Shown here: positions 21,625 through 28,624 of the stretch, in pieces
Layout: each line of letters starts with the position of its first letter
Position numbering within the stretch: position 1 is the stretch's first letter
Source of the DNA: a virus
DNA: 30,340 nt
Direction: 5' to 3' (one strand)
Virus record (IMG/VR): IMGVR_UViG_3300036045_000503
Coordinates: 1-30,340 of that record
The notes under the pieces: generated by a model
What the model saw: the letters and a program-made list of their open reading frames with translations, nothing else
Told to the model about the DNA's origin: nothing
The model's database searches: none
Made by a program: the position numbers and the translations under genes

Positions 21625-22085
21625 TGGGTGTCCTCGATCCACCGGACATCATCCGGTGTGCTGCCGTCCCCGAGCCTCTGCACGCGATCCACGGCTGTCG
21701 TGGGGATGTCGTGCGGCACGACCCGCCACGTGGTGTAGTGCGAGCCGACGTACTGACCAGTCCAGACGATCCAGCGCCACGCTTCTGGGTCGCGGCCGGT
21801 CTGGTCACACCACTCCGGTAGCGAGAGGTCGGTGTAGTCCAGAGGGAGCACGAGTCGCACCAGATTGCCGGTGATGGGCAGGCCCATCGCGTGGAGCTTG
21901 GCGATCACGGTCATCTCGATGAGCGGGTTGATGGTGAGCCAGACCAGCGGCGCTGACAGTCTCGGCTCATCGGTCATGTCCAGTGTGCGGTACAGCCTCG
22001 CCGGCGAGGCGCGGATGATCCCGTCTCGGCGGATGGCCGCAAGTGCAGTGCGGGAGGTGTAGTGGTAGAGCCAGTCGCCAGCCAT
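21621..22085 (-). CDS. ADP-ribosyltransferase-like protein
   Basis: A 154-residue protein. The N-terminus LYHYTSRTALAAIRRDGIIR fits the HYTS...L..I...G.I pattern found at the NAD-binding first strand of several ART-fold families (DarT-, KptA- and related groups), and VWLTINPLIEMTVIAK fits the next core strand and helix. A candidate catalytic acid near the end (DDVRWIED) is only a guess. If active it could modify nucleic acid or protein with ADP-ribose, a common theme in toxins and phage host-takeover proteins. It is coupled by ATGA overlap to the tandem-repeat protein. Confidence 0.5.
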   Translation of the reverse strand: MAGDWLYHYTSRTALAAIRRDGIIRASPARLYRTLDMTDEPRLSAPLVWLTINPLIEMTVIAKLHAMGLPITGNLVRLVLPLDYTDLSLPEWCDQTGRDPEAWRWIVWTGQYVGSHYTTWRVVPHDIPTTAVDRVQRLGDGSTPDDVRWIEDTQ

Positions 22086-22115
22086 CGGTCCTCAATGGAG
22101 GGACGGGACGAGCCG

Positions 22116-22147
22116 CCGATCGCCCGCATCGTCGCGGGCGATCGGCA
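22116..22147 (-). terminator. 13-bp perfect hairpin after the zinc-binding protein gene
   Basis: Arms 22116-22128 and 22135-22147 pair perfectly around a six-base loop, eight bases beyond the stop at 22155 on the minus strand. No T-run follows, so it may be a partial terminator or RNA-processing site separating the gene above it from the two-gene unit below. Confidence 0.55.
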
Positions 22148-22154
22148 CACAATG

Positions 22155-22730
22155 TCAATGGCCTGGCAACGTGCTTGCGACGGCCGCCGTGGCAAGCATG
22201 GCGAGCAGCGCCGATCCGGGTGCCGCGATCTCTCGGGCGAGCGCCAGCAGATGTGGGTTGGTGGCGAAGATAGGGGCTGTGATCAAGTCAGTGATGCTGG
22301 CCGCGCGATTGTCTATCCACCATCTGCACGATGCCTCGGCTCGCACCTGCTGGACCCTCGCCAGCGTCTTGGCGCGCAAGTCGGCGAGCAGGGCCATCGC
22401 CTGGCCTCGCTTATCCTCCGATAGGGCGCGCACCGCCTCGGACTCCGGCATGGCCAGCCAGCACTGGCATTGTGCGGCAACCTGCGCATCAATCTGCGCG
22501 AGCAGGTTGGCGCGGATCTCCTCCGCCCAGGCGATCTGCTTGGCTGACCCAAGCAGAGCTGGGAGACCGGCGTTGGCGATACATGCGGCTTCCGCGCGTC
22601 GCTCGCGATCACAGCTCTCGCAGGGCTGCTTCGCGAGCCGCTGCTCCTTGCGGTCCCGGTCTTTGCCGGGTCCGTAGAGTTGGTGCTCGACCGTGTGCCC
22701 GCACGAGTGGTGGATCGCGTACTTGGTCAT
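22155..22730 (-). CDS. phage zinc-binding protein of unknown role
   Basis: A 191-residue protein starting MTKYAIHHSCGHTVEHQLYG, with Cys 10/His 12 and CESC at 37-40 as a likely zinc site, then LPALLGSAKQIAWAEEIRAN. I recognise this layout (C-G-H-T near the start, CxxC after a basic helix, then a GSxKQIAWAExIR helix) as a recurrent hypothetical protein of phages and mobile elements. The remainder is helical. Transcribed from the promoter at 22832-22859 at the repressor end, it looks like an early or lysogeny-phase gene. Confidence 0.65.
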   Translation of the reverse strand: MTKYAIHHSCGHTVEHQLYGPGKDRDRKEQRLAKQPCESCDRERRAEAACIANAGLPALLGSAKQIAWAEEIRANLLAQIDAQVAAQCQCWLAMPESEAVRALSEDKRGQAMALLADLRAKTLARVQQVRAEASCRWWIDNRAASITDLITAPIFATNPHLLALAREIAAPGSALLAMLATAAVASTLPGH

Positions 22731-22831
22731 GCTTGTGATCCTGCGGTTAGCGCCGCTGTCATGGTCTCAGGCTCATCGAGCCCGGCCCGGCGTGCTGGCC
22801 GGTCAGGCCGGGATGCTCTCCCGACACCCAC

Positions 22832-22859
22832 AGTATACCATCATGCTATGGCCGTGCAA
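22832..22859 (-). promoter_or_regulatory. promoter with operator-like motif, minus strand
   Basis: On the minus strand, TTGCAC (22854-22859) and TATACT (22832-22837) are 16 bases apart; the -10 matches consensus at five of six positions. The spacer holds CATAGCATGATGG (22838-22850), sharing TAGCAT with the site at 23135-23147 next to the repressor start. It should drive the gene beginning at 22730 and may be controlled by the nearby repressor. Confidence 0.5.
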
Positions 22860-23136
22860 CCCCACGGGCGATTTTTCGCCGCTTTTTTTCCGGGCCGGCT
22901 GGCGCCAGCCGGCCAGGCTTATCGGACCCATCCTCCCACCGTCGACACGCGGCATCGACTCGCTCCGCGATGGGCAGCCGCTGGGGTGGGGCCGCCCTCC
23001 GGGCTGCCACCCAGCGGTGCAGGCTGGGCTGCGAGATGCCGGCCGATCGGGCGATCTCAGACAGTGAGACGCCAGAGGCCAGCACGCGGTCGAGCCTGTC
23101 GATGATGGGGTCGGGGCGTGCGGCCATGGCGGCCAT
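22846..23136 (-). CDS. small HTH repressor-like protein
   Basis: A 96-residue protein with an HTH of the Cro/CI type (VSLSEIARSAGISQPSLHRW), an adjoining basic stretch, and a Lys/Arg-rich tail (PEKKRRKIARG). There is no C-terminal LexA-type peptidase domain, so it is a short repressor or Cro-like regulator. ATG 23136 is chosen because longer starts (GTG 23157) would overlap the divergent gene; ATG 23127 is also possible. No Shine-Dalgarno is evident, and the operator-like palindrome covers the start. Its location at the boundary between divergent units suits a lysogeny switch. Confidence 0.65.
   Translation of the reverse strand: MAAMAARPDPIIDRLDRVLASGVSLSEIARSAGISQPSLHRWVAARRAAPPQRLPIAERVDAACRRWEDGSDKPGRLAPAGPEKKRRKIARGVARP
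22893..22914. repeat. 22-bp perfect GC palindrome
   Basis: GGCCGGCTGGC directly followed by GCCAGCCGGCC, within the 3' part of the repressor gene. It could stall polymerase or be a fold in the repressor mRNA; no T-run follows in either direction. Confidence 0.5.
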
Positions 23137-23147
23137 GATAGCATCAT
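23135..23147. promoter_or_regulatory. operator-like palindrome between divergent HTH genes
   Basis: ATGAT-AGC-ATCAT overlaps the start of the repressor and lies just before the first possible start of the plus-strand HTH gene. Its TAGCAT core recurs in the promoter spacer at 22838-22850, as expected for sites bound by one repressor. Confidence 0.45.
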
Positions 23148-23150
23148 GCG

Positions 23151-23655
23151 ATGCCACGGACCCGCAGACTCAGCCGGACGACCGGACGACCGACGATCAG
23201 CAGCCGCAGAGCCGACGGACGAGGCCACTGGCCGCGAGGCGTCCGTCTCCACGCGTCTGTCCGCGTGCCAGGCTGGGAGTCCATCCCCCGCCTCATCCAG
23301 GACGTCCGCCGGCTCAGCGAGCCCTTCGGGGTCAAGGCCGAGCTGGCGCGGTCGCTCAAGGTCTCGCGCAAGACGCTCTGGCGATGGCTCTCGGGGCAGG
23401 ACTGGCCGGGCCCAGAGCACTCCCGGCGGCTCGCCCGCTGGGCTCGCCTCCAGCGACAGGGAGTTGGCCGACCGAGCCGCCCGGGCGGGGATCTCGACCT
23501 CGGCCCTCGCCGCCGCACTGGGGAGGGCGGTGCCGACGGTGAGCAAGTTCTTCGGCGGGCCGCCATCGCGGGCCGAGCTGTTGGCCGCGGAGATCGAGGC
23601 GCATATCGAGCTCGATGGGCGGGCTGTCGGTGTGCGAGCTCCGCGGAAGCCTTGA
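23151..23655 (+). CDS. HTH regulator, apparently frameshifted
   Basis: The first frame holds a good HTH: WESIPRLIQDVRRLSEPFGV, then ELARSLKVSRKTLWRWLSGQ and RRLARWARL, at about 23265-23450. After about 23445-23475 a second sensible stretch appears one base on: ELADRAARAGISTSALAAAL, then GRAVPTVSKFFGG and ELLAAEIEAHIEL, ending at 23655. Either one two-domain protein is broken by an indel, or two small HTH genes overlap. The N-terminal 38 residues from ATG 23151 are Arg-rich and unconvincing; GTG 23265 is an alternative start. Opposite in direction to the repressor, it resembles a Cro/CII-type partner. Confidence 0.45.
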
Positions 23656-23685
23656 GTGTGGGTATGGTTCCGGCCTCCTCCATCA

Positions 23686-24519
23686 ATGGGGACTTGTGTG
23701 ACGACCAGAAGGCCTCCAGCCGCGTTCGAGATCAGACTCATCGCCCGAGGCGTGACGCCTTGGGATGTGCCCATGCGCTCTCTGGCCAGGATTCTCCAAG
23801 CCGCGGAGAGGATGATTGATGGTCGTGACGTGGATGAAGAGGCGACCGAGATGGCTGACCCAGCGGAGGCCAATCTGAATCTGCTTGATGTGAAGAAGGG
23901 TTCGGCCCGGTACCCAGTCGCCGCGGCGCGCCGCGACTACGCAATTGCGTCGCTGAAGGCCACGGGAGCGGGCATCCAGGCCCCTCGCTCTCACGAGTGG
24001 AGCGAGGGCAGCCTTGGGGCGATCGAGGAGCTCAGCCAGATCGCAAGATCGCTCGGCTGCGAAATCCAGTTCAGGGGCATCGGCCCCGCGAGGAACTGGC
24101 CTCGATGGGACGTCCTCGCACTGATCGAGCCATCGACCTATTCAGAGATCTCCGTCGGGGCGTTCGTGCGCGGCGACTCCTCAGCGGTCGGCAAGGTCGA
24201 GCGGGTGGGTGGGGCCACGCAGATGAGGTGTTCGGTCCGGCTCCAAGGACAGCCGGATCGACTCGTGTACTGCTCCGTTGACTCGCCCGAGCTGGTTCGT
24301 GCGCTTGGCGCGTGCGTCTACCAGGACGCGACACTCACGGGGAGGTTCACATGGCTGCACCCCAGTTGGCGAGTCCGACACATCGAGATTCGTTCGGTGC
24401 ATCCACTGGACCCGGACAAGCGGGCGGCGTCTCTTCTCAGGCTGCGGGAGATAGCCTCGAAGGCTTGGGGGTCGATCAAGGATCCGACGGCGTTCGTAGC
24501 GGAGCTGCGAACGAAATGA
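23686..24519 (+). CDS. hypothetical partner of the PIN protein
   Basis: A 277-residue protein of mixed alpha/beta character. It begins with an alternating segment (AFEIRLIARGVTPWDVPMRS) and a helix (LARILQAAERMIDG), then LNLLDVKKGSARYPVA, and later beta-rich stretches (VLALIEPSTYSEISVGAFVR). No catalytic motif is seen. Pairs in which such a protein is followed by a PIN nuclease with ATGA overlap, as here, suggest a regulator or substrate-binding partner. An in-frame GTG at 23698 with GGGGA ahead of it is an alternative start. Codon use looks less GC-biased than in the structural genes, hinting at recent acquisition. Confidence 0.6.
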   Translation: MGTCVTTRRPPAAFEIRLIARGVTPWDVPMRSLARILQAAERMIDGRDVDEEATEMADPAEANLNLLDVKKGSARYPVAAARRDYAIASLKATGAGIQAPRSHEWSEGSLGAIEELSQIARSLGCEIQFRGIGPARNWPRWDVLALIEPSTYSEISVGAFVRGDSSAVGKVERVGGATQMRCSVRLQGQPDRLVYCSVDSPELVRALGACVYQDATLTGRFTWLHPSWRVRHIEIRSVHPLDPDKRAASLLRLREIASKAWGSIKDPTAFVAELRTK

Positions 24520-25004
24520 ACTGTGCACGAGCGGTCGTCTCGATCGACAGTCAAGTGCTGGGTTGGTACGTCCAGGATCCATCGAAAAACTCAGACGGCA
24601 GGATTCGGCGAGCTCGATGGTTGATCGACGATCTTGCGCGTGAGAAGGTCCAGATTCTGCTGCCGAGCTTGGCGCTATCAGAGTTCCTCCATCCCGTGGA
24701 CGAGATCGACCGCCGGGCCATTTGGGCGACGGTGGCGGAAGTCCTCCACATCGCGCCGCATGATGCCCACGCTGCGGAGATCGGCGCCAAGCTGGCGGTG
24801 CTAGCCCTCGCCCGTCCCCGGAGTGAGCCTGGCGACCGACAAGTGGCCAAGGCTGATGCGCAGATCGTGGCGTCGGCGAAGGCTGCTGGCGCGACGGTGT
24901 TCTATTCAGATGATCAAAGCTGCCGAGCTCTCGCAGAAGCGGCGGGGATGGAGGCGAGGGTCTTGCCTGACATCCCACCGAATCTCTTTGACGGTGACAA
25001 ATAG
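24516..25004 (+). CDS. PIN-domain nuclease
   Basis: A 162-residue protein with PIN-fold acidic residues: SIDSQVLGWY (Asp 11), LALSEFL (Glu 56), AKADAQIVASAKAAGATVFY (Asp 114) and SDDQSCRALAE (Asp 132/133). PIN proteins are metal-dependent RNases, often toxins of VapBC-type modules. It is translationally coupled (ATGA) to the larger upstream gene, which is far too big for a typical VapB antitoxin. It lies tail to tail with the TerB/HNH gene, 25 bases away. Toxin, RNA-processing or phage-exclusion roles are possible. Confidence 0.8.
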   Translation: MNCARAVVSIDSQVLGWYVQDPSKNSDGRIRRARWLIDDLAREKVQILLPSLALSEFLHPVDEIDRRAIWATVAEVLHIAPHDAHAAEIGAKLAVLALARPRSEPGDRQVAKADAQIVASAKAAGATVFYSDDQSCRALAEAAGMEARVLPDIPPNLFDGDK

Positions 25005-25029
25005 CAGGTCCCGCACTTGTCGCCTGAAT

Positions 25030-26379
25030 CTAGATCCGGTCCGACTTCGCGATGTTGCACGCCCTACACAGCAGCTGCACATTCTGCTCGCTGTTGCTGC
25101 CTCCACGTGCGACAGGAACGATGTGATCGAACTCGAGATATTGAGTGGCGGCGCAGTTCGCGCAGCTACCTCCGTACTTCTGCCAGACACGCTGTCTCAC
25201 GTCGCGGGCGACGAAGCGGCTGCGGTCGCGACCAGCCTCCGTCTCCGTCTGCTTCGCGAGTGCCACCGCCTTCCGAAGGATCGCGGTGGGGACTCCCGCA
25301 TCCCGGCCGAAGAGGATGGTTCCATCCGCCTTTCCACCCGAGCTGATGTCAACCCCACCGCGGACTTGGTCGACCCCGATCACCTTGCGCAGGCGCACCG
25401 CAAACGACCGCTCCTCGCCTCGGAAGAGGAGGCGGGTATCGGTGATCCCCACAACGCCCCCATGCTCCTCCAATCGAGGTCCTGAGCGAAGCGTCCTCAC
25501 TCGTTGGAAGAGAGCTGGCCCCTCAAAGAAGCCCCGCTCGCCGGCGTCAAGGGAGAAGGATCGGATTGTCGCAGTCGGCATGCGACCCTCCGCCACGTCC
25601 GTGAGGATCACGATCCGCCGGACTTCGTCTTGAAAGTACTCGCGGACGGAGGCTGGCAGCGGTAGGGTGTTCAGGAGCCGGTCGATCGCCTCTCGTTCGA
25701 CAGAATCAAGACGGTTGTCGGCCGCGGCATCCGCGAAGAAGTGCCCGAGGACGGCTCTCATCTGCTGTTCCAGCAGCCCTCCGGTGGCTGATTCAGAGAA
25801 GCCGAGGCGGCGCGCGGTCGCCGCGATTCGGCGCCAAGCAGCGGGGTCCTTGGTCAACGCCGGGGCCGCATCCGCGAACTGGCGCCGCAGCAAGCCAATG
25901 GCCTCTTGCTCGTAGAGCCGCTGCACCAGCGCCGCGGTCGTCGTCCCCAGCGAAGCCGCTATCTGATCCAGACGAGCCACCTCCACGTCAGTGACGTCAC
26001 CATCAGCGAAGACATGAGCGATCGCGCCGAGGAAGATCCTCCTCCCGCACTCTTCGTCGATCGACTGGCGCTCAGACGGGCGCAGTTCGAGCTTGGCCGC
26101 GATCCAGTCCAGCTGCTGGCGTTCCTTCTCGGTCTGGCGCTCGTCCTCCCATGACTTCTGCACGAACACGCGATAGGCGAGCGCGGCGGCCTGACGGCAC
26201 TCGGATGACGTCATGGAGAGTCGGTCCCTCTCCGCGTCGACGGAGAACTCTCGACGCTGGGTGACCAGCGCGCGACGGAGCTCGGCGGCGAACTGCCCAA
26301 TTCGGTGCTCCCGGCCTGGATCCGTGGCGTCGGCCGCCGCAACCTTCAACTTGGTCCACAGGCTCTTCAGGCTTGACAC
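25030..26379 (-). CDS. TerB-like, PH-like and HNH endonuclease fusion
   Basis: A 449-residue protein. Residues about 112-160 (FLGAIAHVFADGDVTDVEVA) and 205-245 (VLGHFFADAAADNRLDSVER) resemble two TerB-type helical repeats with acidic DxD-like loops. Residues about 300-370 (GVVGITDTRLLFRGEERSFA, then VIGVDQVRGGVDIS) look like a bacterial PH/GRAM-like barrel. The C-terminus is a clear HNH nuclease: CANC at 406-409, LEFDHIVPVARGG with Asp 418/His 419, and LLCRACNIAKSD with CxxC at 438-441. The start is GTG with an AGGAGG Shine-Dalgarno. Sensor-like domains joined to a DNase suggest a conditional nuclease, perhaps a defence effector; the function is inferred. Confidence 0.75.
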   Translation of the reverse strand: MSSLKSLWTKLKVAAADATDPGREHRIGQFAAELRRALVTQRREFSVDAERDRLSMTSSECRQAAALAYRVFVQKSWEDERQTEKERQQLDWIAAKLELRPSERQSIDEECGRRIFLGAIAHVFADGDVTDVEVARLDQIAASLGTTTAALVQRLYEQEAIGLLRRQFADAAPALTKDPAAWRRIAATARRLGFSESATGGLLEQQMRAVLGHFFADAAADNRLDSVEREAIDRLLNTLPLPASVREYFQDEVRRIVILTDVAEGRMPTATIRSFSLDAGERGFFEGPALFQRVRTLRSGPRLEEHGGVVGITDTRLLFRGEERSFAVRLRKVIGVDQVRGGVDISSGGKADGTILFGRDAGVPTAILRKAVALAKQTETEAGRDRSRFVARDVRQRVWQKYGGSCANCAATQYLEFDHIVPVARGGSNSEQNVQLLCRACNIAKSDRI

Positions 26380-26388
26380 GTGGCCTCC

Positions 26389-26685
26389 TCAGACCCTTCG
26401 TCCACAACCCGAGCAATAGGGCCGCGACTCGATGTAGATGTAGTAGATCAAACCGGGGAGAACCCCGAGGATGAGCAGGATGACGGCTGTGCACACCTCG
26501 CCCATCCCCTGAAGGCCACGCACCTTTCCGACAGATTGTGCGCCGCACCGAGGGCATTGCCGGCCCAGAGGACCAGCCGCCTGAGCGCGAGCAGATCGCG
26601 ACTGCATGGGTCGTCCACAACCGGGGCATGCTGGTGCCTCGGAGGACACCTGCCGGGCGCAATCTGGGCATTCGATCAGGGACAT
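26389..26685 (-). CDS. zinc-ribbon membrane protein, first of three
   Basis: A 98-residue protein. The N-terminal double-CxxC ribbon (MSLIECPDCARQVSSEAPAC, PGCG; Cys 6, 9, 20, 23) is followed by further CPRC (44-47) and CSGC (91-94) knuckles, with a hydrophobic helix at about 64-84 between them. ATG 26685 has an AGAGG Shine-Dalgarno and puts the ribbon at the N-terminus. It ends nine bases before the TerB/HNH start, so the two are probably co-transcribed. The ribbon is nearly the same as that of the protein encoded at 28625. Confidence 0.7.
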   Translation of the reverse strand: MSLIECPDCARQVSSEAPACPGCGRPMQSRSARAQAAGPLGRQCPRCGAQSVGKVRGLQGMGEVCTAVILLILGVLPGLIYYIYIESRPYCSGCGRRV

Positions 26686-26775
26686 GCTACCTCTTGGCGT
26701 CCGCCCTTCGTCGGGGCCGACGCCGATCATCACCGGGACGGCTGATGTTGCAGTTGCAGTGAATGTCAACACGGC

Positions 26776-27267
26776 CTAAAACGGGTGTGGAACGGTGATC
26801 TCCAGTCTGCCGCAGTCTCCTCCAACGAGGCTCCCCCACGACGGGGGCTCAAGCGGGCCCTCGGGACCATCGGGGTCCGTGGGTGCGACAATGACGGACT
26901 CGCCGCCACAAAGCGTGACCAGCACCGCCCCATTTCCGCCACAGCCGACAGTGACGGTCTCCGTCATGTAGCACCCTCCGAACGGCGGCTGCCCGGAACA
27001 GCTCATCTCGACATGTATCCGTACGAAGCACTGAAGCACCTCTCCGACAGCAATTAGCCTTCGGCTCAGCGTCACTGAAACAGTGCAAGTGTGCGACGGC
27101 GTGGGGCCTCCTGGGGGAACGAAGTCCTGCACCGAGCAGGTCATGGTCGGTGCCGTCGACTGTGGGGGGATCGGACCTTGGCCACCGCCGCCGTGGCAGC
27201 CAACCAGCACTGCTGTGAAGACAAGAAGGGCGGCGAGGTAGCGAAAAGACAGAAGCGGTGTGCTCAT
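26776..27267 (-). CDS. cysteine-rich lipoprotein
   Basis: A 163-residue protein with a signal peptide and lipobox (ALLVFTAVLVGC|HGGGG), so likely lipidated at Cys 24 and anchored on the outer side of a membrane. The mature part is Pro/Gly-rich and contains about eight Cys (CSVQDF, HTCTVSV, CFVRIH, SCSGQ, GGCYM, GCGG, LCGGE, DCGR), suggesting disulphides. Prophage lipoproteins often act in superinfection exclusion or lysogenic conversion; that is family-level expectation, not seen here directly. In the same orientation as the TerB/HNH unit, 90 bases ahead of the zinc-ribbon gene. Confidence 0.7.
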   Translation of the reverse strand: MSTPLLSFRYLAALLVFTAVLVGCHGGGGQGPIPPQSTAPTMTCSVQDFVPPGGPTPSHTCTVSVTLSRRLIAVGEVLQCFVRIHVEMSCSGQPPFGGCYMTETVTVGCGGNGAVLVTLCGGESVIVAPTDPDGPEGPLEPPSWGSLVGGDCGRLEITVPHPF

Positions 27268-27295
27268 GGGTGCTTGGCTGCGAGTTGTGGGCTGA

Positions 27296-28447
27296 TCACT
27301 TCACCAGGAGCCGGGGCTCCACTCCATCACGCTCGTCGTACCTGGCGATCTCGCGCCCAAGACCCGAGTCTCGCACGGATACAGCGACGAACCCGCAGCG
27401 ATAGTCAGTGCGGGCGAAGTCGGAGGCCGCGCGGCAGATCATCTCCCGGGTGCGGTCATCGACCGTCGTCCAGTGCTTGCCGACCCAGATGGTGGTCACT
27501 GGCTGCTTCAACGCCACCTCCGCGACGACCTCGGACTTGATCGCGGCTTGGATGAACTGGAGGCGTGGCGTCTGCTGGCGCAGCTCCTCCGCCCACCGGT
27601 CTGCATCATGCTCCGCGGCCACCACGCTGGCCGGAGTGTCGTCCGGCTCGAGCTCCGGCTCCGGCTCGAGCTCGGCTTCTGGCTCTGGCGCCACGGCCGG
27701 CTCCGTCTCGTCCTCCGCTGTCATTGCTTCTGATACATGGGAAGCCGCCTGCAAGGTCTGAGGGGGCTCCGGGCCTTGCGGCGCCGGGATCGGCAAGCCC
27801 GCATGGCTGCCCGCGTCCGTCAGCGCGACGGCAGAGGGGTGATGAGCGCCAAGCACATCTGTCAACCAGAACACCAAGGCCACTCCGGTCGCAAGGATCG
27901 CCAGCGCAAGCACGGATCGAGCGGCCTTGGAACGCGCGCGAGGTGCCTCGACCTCACGCAGGCGAGCCCCATGCCGCGACAGCCACCGGTGGCCGCTCTG
28001 CGCAAGCTCGCGAGGCACAGGCACACCGTCGACCCCCACTAGAGACACACGCACCCGCAACCAGAATGGCCTGTTGCAGAGGCCGCACTTCGGATCCTCA
28101 TAGCAGCAGGGCACCTTGCAGGCGGGGCACCACAGCTCATAGCTGTCGAGCGCTTCTTGGATGGCGGTCGCCTCGTGCTCCGTGATCGGCCTCGGCAGGA
28201 CGAGGCTGCCTGGCCGCATGGACTCCAGGCCTTCCGGGTCTGCCGGCGACTGGCCTTCCTCGAACTCGATCGCTTCCGAGATGGATGAGGCATCGTACCG
28301 ATCAGGATCCAGCCCCAGAGACTTCGCGTACCGGCGCTGGGCCGGAGTGGGAGGACCTCGACGCGGATCGCGCCTCGCCTTCGGCGGGGAGACATCGACC
28401 ACGAGCTCGTCGTCGATCTCTATCTGCTGCCTGGCAATCCTCGCCAC
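27296..28447 (-). CDS. zinc-ribbon, single-TM protein with exported C-terminal domain
   Basis: A 383-residue protein from GTG 28447 with an AGGAGG Shine-Dalgarno. Residues 1-100 are polar; CPAC (107-110) and CGLC (121-124) form a zinc ribbon; a membrane helix spans about 176-199 (VLALAILATGVALVFWLTDV); an acidic Glu/Pro linker lies at about 245-280; and residues about 315-383 form a small domain (TTIWVGKHWTTVDDRTREMI, GFVAVSVRDSGLGREIARYD). That domain resembles the C-terminus of the protein at 28625-29194. The layout suggests a cytoplasmic ribbon and an outside sensory or effector domain. It is 28 bases upstream of the lipoprotein gene. Confidence 0.65.
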   Translation of the reverse strand: MARIARQQIEIDDELVVDVSPPKARRDPRRGPPTPAQRRYAKSLGLDPDRYDASSISEAIEFEEGQSPADPEGLESMRPGSLVLPRPITEHEATAIQEALDSYELWCPACKVPCCYEDPKCGLCNRPFWLRVRVSLVGVDGVPVPRELAQSGHRWLSRHGARLREVEAPRARSKAARSVLALAILATGVALVFWLTDVLGAHHPSAVALTDAGSHAGLPIPAPQGPEPPQTLQAASHVSEAMTAEDETEPAVAPEPEAELEPEPELEPDDTPASVVAAEHDADRWAEELRQQTPRLQFIQAAIKSEVVAEVALKQPVTTIWVGKHWTTVDDRTREMICRAASDFARTDYRCGFVAVSVRDSGLGREIARYDERDGVEPRLLVK

Positions 28448-28624
28448 AGTCCTCCTCTTTGCGCCGCCCGACGCGGCGCATGTCAGCGGTCGTTCACGCT
28501 GTGACTAGCCACCTCCACCGGACCGCCCGGTGGTCGGATCCCAGACCTTCTCCGCCTTCCCATTGGACCACCGCTCCGACGGCGACCGGAGTGATGCTGC
28601 ACGTCTGGCCGTAGACTCGCCGCC
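28448..28624. promoter_or_regulatory. divergent promoter region of the zinc-ribbon genes
   Basis: A 177-base gap between outward-facing zinc-ribbon genes must carry both promoters. I could not pick confident -35/-10 pairs: it contains a TTGGAC at about 28564 and GTAGACT near 28610, but too far apart to be a pair. Confidence 0.4.

Noticed and set aside
22869-22889. Terminator-like GGCGA-TTTT-TCGCC hairpin followed by seven T on the plus strand
   Set aside because: It lies inside the repressor coding region, where the T-run encodes Lys codons on the minus strand, and no plus-strand gene ends there.
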